NCBI GenBank assembly: GCA_965226965.1
Contig: OZ245715.1
Coordinates: 124,001 to 188,000 of the forward strand
Source: Endoryza foliicola
GTDB lineage: Bacteria; Bacteroidota; Bacteroidia; Chitinophagales; Chitinophagaceae
Direction: 5' to 3'
Length of the DNA stretch: 64,000 bases
Part shown: one piece after another, positions 42,901 through 50,700 of the stretch
Numbering within the stretch: the stretch's first letter is position 1
Layout of the letters: every line of letters begins with the position of its first letter
Notes under the pieces: generated by a model
Databases searched by the model: none
What the model was told of the DNA's origin: nothing
The model's input: the letters and a program-made list of their open reading frames with translations, nothing else
Made by a program: the position numbers and the translations under genes

Positions 42901-43242
42901 ACCTGAAATCGTTGAAGGGTAACCTCCGTAATTGATATTTTGAGTACTAGGAGAAAGCGATTGTCCTACCAACCCACCGGGCAGATAAGGGATATACGCC
43001 GCAATATCCGTGTTTGCCCAATCCTCACTTAAATCAACCGATTCAACAGGGCTTATCGATAATTTACCAATATTATTTTCTTTCTCATAATTTGAATCCC
43101 ACCAAATGAACAGACGATCCGTAGATTCCGAGCTGGGACGTACACTGAAAGCACGATCGTCGCCTTGCTTTTGAGCTGTGAACTGAGCTTGACTACCTAT
43201 ACAAATCGTCAAAAACAGAAAAATACAAGAAAGAAATTTCAT
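33910..43242 (-). CDS. Giant Rhs/YD-repeat toxin with HINT and GIY-YIG-like tip
   Basis: A 3110-residue secreted protein. Signal peptide 1-19; Ig-like Ser/Thr-rich repeats about 60-470; a middle region with a DUF6443-type start (LYDGAGRPAIQILP, near 820); YD repeats about 1930-2600 (for example YNYNSLNQVV, YDALGRLVVS, NHLGNVLVTI); and the Rhs core end at 2624-2675 (PFGMLMPNRSYTAG, YDPRTGRWLSVDP). The tip then has a linker, a HINT protease/intein-like domain (2858 Cys in CGCLTVETKI to THNS at 2987-2990) and a toxin at about 3000-3080 with FYKIV and KFYIGKGGEGR, the two strands of a GIY-YIG nuclease. HINT would release the nuclease. The 21-bp tip junction lies at 35354-35374. Downstream LRR gene is the likely immunity. 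Confidence 0.88.
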   Translation of the reverse strand: MKFLSCIFLFLTICIGSQAQFTAQKQGDDRAFSVRPSSESTDRLFIWWDSNYEKENNIGKLSISPVESVDLSEDWANTDIAAYIPYLPGGLVGQSLSPSTQNINYGGYPSTISGTSATGGTTPYTYLWQSAPSSTGPWTDISGTNSTSYTPNALTSSTYYRRKVTDAAGAFAYSSNTGFVNVYPQLTVTIDPTTQTITSGGQPTTLYSEVFGGSGTYTFQWQRLDGSTWTNVATTANFTPPTLTATTSYRVIVTSNGASVTSSASVVNVTSAPTASLAVTNTTPSGNGSINTLTCTAGAGNGTYSYAWYYSTDNGATYQAISNTTSSYTTGVVTATTKYYVSVTSNGQTTSSNIVTLDMPTTPTISAATSTTLCNGASVVLTASGYSGTIQWYNGSNTLVGTGTSFSSSTSNSYYAVGVSTYGRSANSNSITTTALTTPTGGTIQGSTQLILGSTNQLTNTSLGGNWSTSNSSIISINSFGTMTGKAIGTASLSYTQTNACGTGVSTMAVSVVPITQLNQTLGVPVYDNTSSEVIPLTVNAISTREYVQDGSNSRAHFLTNIIALSVIEETSLFIPGDFTASVTFQVQYGHTSNDLSAAETYTLDISYTKNGTQKYKAKNYISFKNAEYVKVTVIGVTAPTTVNGLSFDTKQVLRLENIMDASRSYELADNKVPTLAVLDPATINEIDSVKVKWTLAPQTNGNAVQLEWTWVDSTMEAFYSQSGSLNTELLFRNNSTRIDLPISRYDSSYSIPLFYDGGGKLYTRVRAVNFQQSGTRSDGPWSTPVFYAFKGHSPSLNWQSTTSFAEEGKRKTVIQYYDGSLRSRQTVTKDNTSSTVVAAETLYDGAGRPAIQILPAPTMNSVLKYYIGLNKFNGQSSSADDMTQFFDFSSNAADFAVNKLDTTVGTGNYYSTLNPLVSQGINKNIPLANGYAYTVTRYTPDATGRIMRQSGVGESMAMGGDHDTRYYYGTVSQEELDGLFGTEAGYASHYFKNMVRDANGQMSISYLDMRGKTVATALTGPTPTGMQDGRLLDSTKYPNQNTRSITRNLLDKHTNTVKGNTVEATNTILVGKSGMYNLSYVQPKKTLVLPKCGGGTVSFNCYYDLQVSIFEESSDTAFRVKTYLAKDSINYKDSFNLVPGSYTIRKTLTINQDSLKAFMAYYNTVGIGICKSFEQLTDSIVAVDSLKSNCSIAVSPVSAQACQDSLGTYASFLAKKAAQLGTVVDSLKPDLVIELRSQYVEDSTACLIFNPNRSSYLDQIKEMMLADMAPYSGQYAKKTVDNDLDKQFNIFSTFYATGSNRKPYYKYPKNNGAVDFKYKDYKGLNEKIDSAALSTMTQDQFEDAFYNSWSNSLIEYHPEYQRLKYAQDNLKATFNFHDSVNNLKSAFNPFPSDPFFTNIASSTDATTMSNYVSSNWKNGWSMWQVAYGNAVGCAVKKDTASRGLCYRNMPKTMATVGTSLTIASGVTVLLTNTLQEEAWGNFKSSYLEERLNLINKKISETKPISATDSLINLQYRVYFVNNRQQSFNLIDKANPGYSIGSWATITSPAGIPSSVTTAANDLTNKCASYIDMWRTALLQCPALASYDQTKKEAVLNSITAKLLDVCQRGTDASNPNGASTVAPSKTAGATYLSFEKAVDFVFDSLGLGSSRFVCNPYNIGFPRPHGVNRSVAPVLVSSIDSCNCGRFAALKLEMIAANRPTSDTANLYKINRYLDSLYRDTISVALYQTLQQCGSYYMKIGSSGNLESSYSIPVDTLFTLPIPLVCGFDSLSRKCYTCTEFKALEDSFYLRVSKRPNFYSENLSDSLIAINVLFEKYVNFKTGLETTWQDMANLRTSSNNPCDVGRFDLLGTQVTANTNTPPVIPTKICFTSTKLYDSAYIPKVSKCAVTREKAGATAGLLFDVIKQQTLDNFFDSYMSTATSVSETMELKESMFDYHFTLYYYDQVGNLIKTVPPKGVNPDYSTTFLNNVKTARANGTVLVPAHSLVTRYNYNSLNQVVLQKTPDGGMSEFWYDALGRLVVSQNAKQKAIGGTNVYSYTLYDSLGRISEVGQLSASTVMVNGTSKSPSSLNTWVVNASSTKSQITKTTYDVANPNLSKYVVVQKNLRNRVSYTEIYDTAQQLTNMTPAAASYYTYDIHGNVDTLVQDFGSTSAVKNIMNNKNNRFKKIAYFYDLVSGKVNQVTYQPDYYDSVLAKWITPVDQYHHRYKYDAENKLIEVVSGRDSVMLAIFPEREAAYNYYKHGPLARTELGKLRVQGLDFVYTLQGWIKAVNPVKSGTFTNGTDSTEAFPVAQDVFGYSLNYYEGDYRAIGYAPAAGSIISKLGASAAPLYNGNIAAMSVNIPVLGGGAKVYNYKYDQLNRIVSMDLFDGLAIGNTNYALTQQEAYKERVSYDPNGNILTYLRNGAPGATTMDNMTYSYTAGTNKLHKVVDAAANNAAYSDIKTGQNDNNYQYDAIGNLIADGSENITNISWNVYGKISTITKGGATISYKYDASGNRILKMTAADTTAYVRDASGNVMAVYVRTVGADTTLKLMETHLYGSSRLGMVTRHNDIDSVVKVNSNEFGNFIKRYFTRGEKLFELSNHLGNVLVTITDRRQQVSAGGSTVDSYLADINSASDYYPFGMLMPNRSYTAGSQFRYGFNGMEKDASHLVTFYRIYDPRTGRWLSVDPKAQDLADESPYGFSNNMPTLGNDPKGDICIPCLVAKYGANFAVNVGTQMLTAYLFDDKVKDWGSAWEAVDLWDATWESGVDMVGNEKVQMIFNGIKGMFDYVAKVGLSKVDGKQLMISGGIGILEPIVGKAIATTGVKGVKKGLEKLGLKVEDIKSVLFKVGVDGKALSEMFPSLKRVNGSPCGCLTVETKILTKGGFKRISEIKIGDSVLSFNDSLKKFAYNKVTKVYNYPTDTLYSIATKFDKIQATYDHPFLTLRGWIKACDLKINDKIFTKGRVFVPLTQIKKSYSPQVVYNFEVENYHSYVVSGTGYVTHNSSVSPCDFLNPSGFYKIVRKDGKFYIGKGGEGRANISLKERAGTQGGVMQWFEVDSERKAYIFEYFAMRDAGNIKGGKLLNARNSPGQKYFEDITDEAEKRALEAEYQTILNSGPTSTGSK
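35354..35374 (-). repeat. Rhs tip junction in the expressed gene
   Basis: The 21-bp segment shared with all orphan tips. In the expressed gene it is preceded by TATTA (codons for YYPFG), not by the GATGTAGCCC leader of the orphans, so homology breaks exactly here. Reading frame is the same in all copies (P-F-G-M-L-M-P). Confidence 0.85.
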
Positions 43243-43288
43243 ATCAATTTTTTTGAACTATAATCAATGTTTCAACTAGTTATAATTA

Positions 43289-43891
43289 CTATTGCTTAAC
43301 CAACCGAGATTCTTCAGACATTGCACTCGTATTTGATTGCGACTCTTTAGTAATTCTCCGAAATATAATCGTCGAAGTTATAGACTGACTAAATGTAAGG
43401 TCACGACCAATAGCACCCGGAATATTTGTAAACGTAATACCATCCGTAGAACTTTGCCATTGAAATGAATATGTAGGTTGACAGGCACCACCGATTGGGT
43501 CCGCACAATGAAATACGTAACTAAGAACATTAGAACTCCAATACTGAATTCGTTCGGTTGGTAGAACCTCTCCGCTTACCAAACCAGTAATGGTATTAAT
43601 ATAGACCGAAGAAGAATTACCACCGAAACTTGCTTCAATCTTATTGATACCTAATGAATCCCACACAACCAACACCGCACCAGGATACTTTAGATATTTC
43701 ACAGAGTCACCTGATTCAAAATGCCCACCTGTCACTTTTATCATTACACTATCGGTTCTACTCTGTCTAAAACTCAATTGATATTGACCCACGCTTGCTA
43801 CTTCAACACAATCAGGCCCCGAAATCTGAACTTGTGAAAAGGAAATAAATGACGATAGAACCAAAACAATTATTAACAAACAATTTTTCAT
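43289..43891 (-). CDS. Secreted Ig-like protein of the Rhs operon
   Basis: A 200-residue secreted protein. Start chosen at 43891 (MKNCLLIIVLVLSSFISFSQ, a clean signal peptide); the frame is open six codons further but would overlap the preceding gene. Two beta-sandwich-like parts are visible; the second (TYSFQWQSSTDGITFTNIPG) is the same Ig-like pattern as in the N-terminus of the giant Rhs protein that follows 46 bases later. It may be a split-off adhesion domain or an assembly partner. No known family name. Confidence 0.65.
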   Translation of the reverse strand: MKNCLLIIVLVLSSFISFSQVQISGPDCVEVASVGQYQLSFRQSRTDSVMIKVTGGHFESGDSVKYLKYPGAVLVVWDSLGINKIEASFGGNSSSVYINTITGLVSGEVLPTERIQYWSSNVLSYVFHCADPIGGACQPTYSFQWQSSTDGITFTNIPGAIGRDLTFSQSITSTIIFRRITKESQSNTSAMSEESRLVKQ

Positions 43892-43901
43892 AATAAAGCA
43901 T

Positions 43902-44720
43902 TTAATCAATAAATATCAACTTATAGTATGCATACTGATCAGTAAGTTTGTACTCAGCATTAACTTTCCCAATAACATTATTCATTTTAAAAGGAGTTAA
44001 GTCATTAGATACTTTTTCTCTTTGATATAATCTAATATTCATAACACTTGTTTTCTTTAAGGCTACAACCTCACTTTGTTCTACTATTGCTTCTTCTCCA
44101 AATTGTTCTTTATAAGATGATGTTTTTGTCTTATCAACCAAGTCAAGTTCAGTTTCTTCTTGAACGCAACTTATAAAATCAAAGGTCTTAGCCACAAACA
44201 CAATTCGAAAAACAGACTCACTCATGTCTTCTTTACTAGTCTTTTTCTTAACAATAACATACTCAATTGAATCCTCCCTAGTGATTTCCTCTTTTATTTC
44301 CCAATCCTTTCTCAATTGCTTTATCAAAGAATCCGATTTCATTAGAAAAAAAGGGGCATTCGTTTCTGCTTTAGAGGTCTCCTTCTTAGTTGCAATTACT
44401 TGCCGATTATCATTGTTAACTAGAACAATCAGCGAATCATTAACAAATTGCTCTACAGCTCCACTGGTTAAATAGGTCGCATCTCCCATTTTTATCGTCT
44501 TAAACCTAACTGTTGGAGATGTTTCTGAAAGCCTTCCAACACTTTCCTTTTTAGTTACTTCAAAATCTAGCATTGATTCTTCATTACTCAACTTTTGAAT
44601 AACCGCAAGCAAAACAGCCCATTTGTCTTTTGATGAAACTCTATTTTTCTTTTGCGCCAAAACACCTTTTGCAAAAAGAGTAATCATACTTATTAATATA
44701 ACTCTACTGTAAAAACTCAT
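43902..44720 (-). CDS. Secreted protein of unknown function in the Rhs operon
   Basis: A 272-residue protein with a signal peptide (MSFYSRVILISMITLFAKGVLAQ). The mature part is charged (Lys/Glu-rich) and alternates short strands and helices, with one cysteine (ISCVQEE). No motif recognised. It lies 8 bases after the 2326-residue gene and 10 bases before the next, within one tight operon. Could be a periplasmic or surface chaperone for the large proteins. Confidence 0.6.
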   Translation of the reverse strand: MSFYSRVILISMITLFAKGVLAQKKNRVSSKDKWAVLLAVIQKLSNEESMLDFEVTKKESVGRLSETSPTVRFKTIKMGDATYLTSGAVEQFVNDSLIVLVNNDNRQVIATKKETSKAETNAPFFLMKSDSLIKQLRKDWEIKEEITREDSIEYVIVKKKTSKEDMSESVFRIVFVAKTFDFISCVQEETELDLVDKTKTSSYKEQFGEEAIVEQSEVVALKKTSVMNIRLYQREKVSNDLTPFKMNNVIGKVNAEYKLTDQYAYYKLIFID

Positions 44721-44728
44721 AATTATTT

Positions 44729-47700
44729 CTATTTAATAATTTTTTGCAAAGCACTTCTAGTTTCGTTAATCGTTTTAATACCCTCCTTAGTTTCTACTTT
44801 AGTCCGAACCAACGTCCCTTCGGGATCGTACTCATAAAAACTGGCATAGTTATTCGCATCAATCTCTGACGTCAGCCTTAGATTGACCGGATCATAAACA
44901 TATCCCTTAACATTCGAATTGAATGGATGCACACGTATATCATCAAAGTAAACAGATCCTGAGCCAGTATTCATAAAGCTTAATTCAATATTTGTAGTAC
45001 CAAAAGGAACTGTAAATACTGCTTCATATCGTTGCCAGCCGTCAATAATAGGCCCTGTTGGGAGAAAGTTTATCGTGGAGTTAGAAGTCCCCAAAAACTT
45101 TAATTGAATTTGATTATTCGTATATACTGCTTGCTTACACGGAATATTTGTTGACAGATTTCCACAATTTTCACGTACCCAAGCACTTAGAACCATTTTC
45201 TTCTCTACAGTTGGGCTGTATACAATCTTAAACATACTATCAGAAGCATTAAACGGTTCTGTATAACTACAATTAACGACCGTAGAATACGTGCGGAAAA
45301 ACTGAATGGAATTTGAAGAAGGATAGCTATCATCAGTCACAGCAAACTTATCCTGCATCAAATAAAGCCCACCTGCTCCAAAATTACATGAGCTTCCTGA
45401 CGAACACGAATAGTTCCTTCCGCCAACCAAAAACTGCATCGTCATTACGTATACTCCTTTCGGTAGACAATACTGTCGAGTTTTGATATAGCTTGTACCA
45501 GAAACTGTACTATAAAGAAATGTCCCTGGATAACTTATATTATTGACTGTGTCTACTATTGTTACAGTGTTTATTTGAGGGAACTGCGTGCTAGAACTCG
45601 GTGCAATAAAAGGGTTTGTTGTTCGAAAGTTAAACTTAAAAGTTCCTTCGTTTCTTACTTCGATATATTGTTTGGTCGTTACAGTGTACGAATAATTTAC
45701 TGAAGGCATGCTTCCAGAGGTGTAGTTTGAACTGGATATGAAAGGCTCTATTGTATACTCTACACCACCTACATTACTTCCCGTATTATAAACGGTATTT
45801 GCGTTTGTAAATTGAAGAGAAGCACTACCCGGATTAGAACCACTAACCTGCCATGTTACACTTGATGATGTTGATTGAATTACCCCTCCAAGCGTCCCCT
45901 TTACCAAAGTCGGAAGTGGTCTTGATACTGTGTTTAGACGAAATTCCTCTTTAGGAACTTGAACAGGAATATTTAATATTGATGTCCCAGACACAGAAAG
46001 CGCATATTTCCCGGTATGTGCTCTAAAGCCTAAGGTATCAGTATCTACGATTGATGCATTTGTTGCTCGGGAGAAATCAATGTGCCTTACCGTTTTATTA
46101 AAAGTTGTTTTGTTAATTGATTCCGAGTATTGATAATCTTCGAAACCTTCAACAAAAAACTCATAATATCTTGAGTTATTTGCGATAGCAACTGGCAAAG
46201 TCTTATTGTATCCATATTGGGCACCTGTGTAAATTCCAAGTGGATCTACCGTCTCAACTTCAAGATTTTTCGAATTTATATGAGCGATCTTACTATTCCA
46301 AACCCAACTCTTGTTAGTTGTATCAGGAATGAGGTTGTTCATGGCATTAAAATCCCAGTACAATTTCATGCTATCCAAATAGCCGTACGATGAGATATTA
46401 GTTTGAGAAATAGTATCTTTTTCCTTACGATTGTTGTAAAACACCAAAGATCTGTACTGTTTAAAATTCCCAAGTATTCCTTTTAAATAGGGATTAATGC
46501 TCTTTTCCAAGCTTCCGTTTTCATCTTCAATCCACACTAATTTACATTGGCTTGTATCAAAAACCAATTTCACCTTCGGAAATACATCTGCTTCTGACAA
46601 CCATTTTTCTTTATACTCAACAGCTGAAGTATTTATCACTTTGCTATTGGAATTTATTGTCAACTTACCTAATTCAGTTGGGTTAACAGCAGAAACTACA
46701 GAGGCCGCTCTGTCGCCAAGTAAATTACGTTTCCCACTTCTTACTACTCTAAATGTAACCTTGTTCAGTGTAATAAACTGGCCACGTTCATCAATAAAAT
46801 ACAAGTCGCGTGTACTATTTGTTAAAGAAGAACTATTCTTATTCTTATCAACAACCCACATCATCTTGGTTGATTGTGGTGTAGAAAGATAGAAAAAACA
46901 TTCAGAAACATTATTACTACCAACACCCATAATGTAAATCTCATCACCGCTTTCAAAATTGCTAAGATTGACAAATCCTGAAATAATTTTACCGTCCTGA
47001 AAGTCAACATCTTTATAGACTAAATCAATATTCTTGTAGGCTAGTCCCATTCCACTATACGCCCAATATGCAGGATAACTTGTATTGTATATTGGCTTTT
47101 TGAACTCATTATTGGTTCTGGAAACAATCACATCTCCGGTGTAAAAGTCATAAGCCAAATTTTTAGTAGAAACAACACTACCTTTGTCTTCAACAATTAT
47201 ACTATCCAATATCGAATGATAGTTAACTACTTTAGTTGTAGTAATGGCCCTATATATAGACTCTGACTTGCCAATAGTAGGCCATACTGTAATCAATGGA
47301 AAAATCCAGCCTATAAAGTCAACATTTGCTTGTGCTTCAACGGTTTTACTGTTCATCTTGAACTCTCTGGCGTCGGTCATTAGCTCTACATCAACACCCA
47401 TATTTCCCTGTACCATTTTACCACTGCTGTCCGACAGAATAAAATTCACTTTATCGTTTAATCCATTCTTCCCCGTATTAGTGTAGAAATTTTGAGTATA
47501 GCTAATTCTCGTAGCAGTATCATTCTCAGCATAAGAGGATTGACTCTTCAATTTACCGTGCATATCATTTAATACCACCAAAAAGCCCTGAGAAATAGCC
47601 CTATAATCAAATGTTATTTTGTGAAGGAAGGAAAAATTCAAGCCATTGTCGTGTGCTTCTTTATTTGCATCCGGATCTAGTTTACTGTACTGAGTAAAAA

Positions 47701-50700
47701 CAGGAAAATCTTTCGCAGTGTAATACTCAGAAACCTGTTTACCTACACCAGATCGAGATTTCTTATTGGTCATCGTTTTTTTAAGAGATGTAACAGAAAC
47801 CTTCCTATAACCAACTAAAGGAGACTGAAACAGTGCATCTAATATTGGCATCTCTATTGCATCGAAGTTCGTCGGGCCAAGTGGGACTCTATTTTCAACT
47901 TTTAACATAGTCTGCCATGGGTTCTCATCACCTCCAATACTAGGTTCATAGGAAGCTACACCACTACTAATTTTGGCAGTACCGAAATCCGTACTCTCTA
48001 TTGTAGAGTAGTCATAGTTCTGTCCATAAACGCTAGTATATTGACTTGTTAATTTATTCCATTGGTCGCTTATTGTAATAGACTTTACTCTATGCCCGCC
48101 TCCATATTTGATCATGTCCGGCACATTCAATCGTACAAATGAACTAGAGGTGTCTATCAATCTCGCCTTTCCGTCTCCACGCAAAACCGTGTATGGCTTT
48201 ACTCCCAGATTGAATAGATTCGTTAATGCAGCGTTCATCATAACACCTATTTGTTGCATGCCACTTGTATTAGAAACATCATAACCCGGATATGCCTGAC
48301 CCGGTAGGTTTTCAATCAAGTGCTCCATAATTTGAAGAGAGATCGGATTATAGCCTCCAACTTTGTCCAACTTTATCCAAGCCACGTTGTCCTTTCCACT
48401 AACCAATCCATAACTTCCACTGCTAAAAGTGGCGTAACAAGGGATTGTCTCCTTGCCTTTAGGCATAGTTACCGTAATTCGAAAAGCCAATTGCTCTATT
48501 CCTGATAAATACCGATTAAACAAATCCGTTACACTTGAAACTGCAGTTGGAAGTTTAACGAATACATAATCACGTTCGAGACCTCCATTAAAGCCATATA
48601 AACTATTATCATATCCGGCACTGGAAGAACCAAAACCAAGAACGTTAACCATGTATTGTGCCCGCTTATTTTGCACAAATGAATACTCATCAGCTTCATA
48701 ATTTACCGTAATCTCTCCACCTGAAGGAATGGTAATTCGTTTTAAACACCATGCACCCGCATTTGCATCAAGTTGCTGTTTTTTCGACTTATCTTGGGGC
48801 GTGTATGGAAAGTCCGCATTTGGAAGGGATGCCGGATTAAGACTTGATGCTTTATAAACACCCCAGCGATCTGAAGTATTAGGACTGTAATCAGGGTTGG
48901 ATGTTACATCAGAAGTATCGTTATAGGTATATTTGAAACTATACTTATTTATAAAAGACTTTCTAACACCATTATAGGTAAAAAATAAGGAGTCTAGTGT
49001 GAGCTTTCCCTTCTTACCGTCCGTCGCTGTTGCATGATCCGGTGTATTGTTGCATAGCTTATATGAGTATCTAAAATGAACCGTTTTAATGGGTCTCGCC
49101 CCTGTCAAGCCATTTTTCTTCAAATCGGCCTTATTAAACAGTGCAATACTATCCAATTTTTGAGAGCTGCTATCACTCGCATCTATTTGTCCATATTGAT
49201 TTAATGGTCCTTTTGAATCATCCCTGTTCGAAAGATAAAAAAAGGCAATCATGCTTTTTGACTCAATAGAATGGAGATACCAACTCTCTCGTTCTCCATA
49301 AGACACAAATGCCTGATCGTCCTTTACCTCAGTCTTGCTCCCAGGCATGAAGTTCGCACTATCACCCGCAGTAAGCGGCGTTCTCCATTTGTGGACTAGA
49401 GGCGAAACACCATCACCAGCTAAAAGTTTTGAATAGTTAAACCTAACAGCTGTTCCCAAATCATCTTCAGTAATACCATTATTGGTCACATCAACATAAT
49501 CACTTGATACAAGTCCTGTCAATAAAAAACTGTGCGCATACGCCGGAGTTTGAGTTATTGTTACCGATCCGTCTCGATTCGCGCTCGTACTTTCTGTTAA
49601 TAGCGGTGAACTCAAGCTCATTTGAGTTTGATTGATCAGCACTCGAGAAGGAACTGTTGTATAGGAATTATCGACAGAAAATGTAAAATCCTTTTGAGTA
49701 AGATTGTAAACAGGGATGCCATATATATAGCGCTTACCATCAGCCTCAGTCACATTTATCTGAGAAATATGATTGCTTTTTCTATAACCATCAATTCTCT
49801 CAAATTCAGTATACCGAAGATTTTTTGTTAAAGAGTCTAACCGCTTCTTCAAATCATAACTCCGAATCTTCCGATCCATTCCAATCTCCGATGCTTCTTT
49901 TGCAGTTAAGAAACTAATCACTTGACTCCGCTTATTTCTCTTCTCGGAAATTCTTGACCCCGCAATTGGATTCGACTTAATAAGTTGATTGTACTTATTA
50001 TACTGATTCAATGTTGGTACAATCTGAGGTTGGGTTTCACTACCCCCAATTTGAAACCTAACTAGATCTACTCCACCGATTTTTGAAATTCTCTCTGAAT
50101 CCAAAAAACTTGATTCCCCAGGGTTTCTAAAGTAAACTCTTTCAAACGTGGAATCACTGCTTAAAAAGTTAAATGAGGTCTTGATATCATTGCCCTTTTC
50201 CCAATCTCCCCAAACAGTTGGAGTAGAAATTTGAGAGAAACTACCCCCAAAATGTGCCCACGGCCCAATATCAATACCAGCAGAAATACTTTTATCTTTC
50301 GAAGTTGTTCTTTTATCTCGCATGTAGCCGTAGTCGTTTCTATAGGCCCTAAAACTTCCTCCCGTACCTTCACCTTGAATTGAAAACACATCATAAGAAT
50401 ATTGCGGTGCTGAAACAATGGGCGTATGAGCCGTAACTTCTTTATCATTTAATCGATTAAAATCCATTACAACATTTGGGTTTCCAACAGCCTTTTCGCT
50501 ATATATATATCCCACCATTGCTTTTTTTTGCACTTGATCTTCAGGCTCAATTGTTGAAGTCTGGCCAAATAGCTCTGTTGAAGCACCTAATCGAAATCCA
50601 GTTCCTGGACCAGGACCTATTTCGAATCTACCAGCCCAAGACTTATTGGTGAGTACAGGCCTCAAAGCAGGAATATAGCTCGGCTTTAAAAAGCTGATCG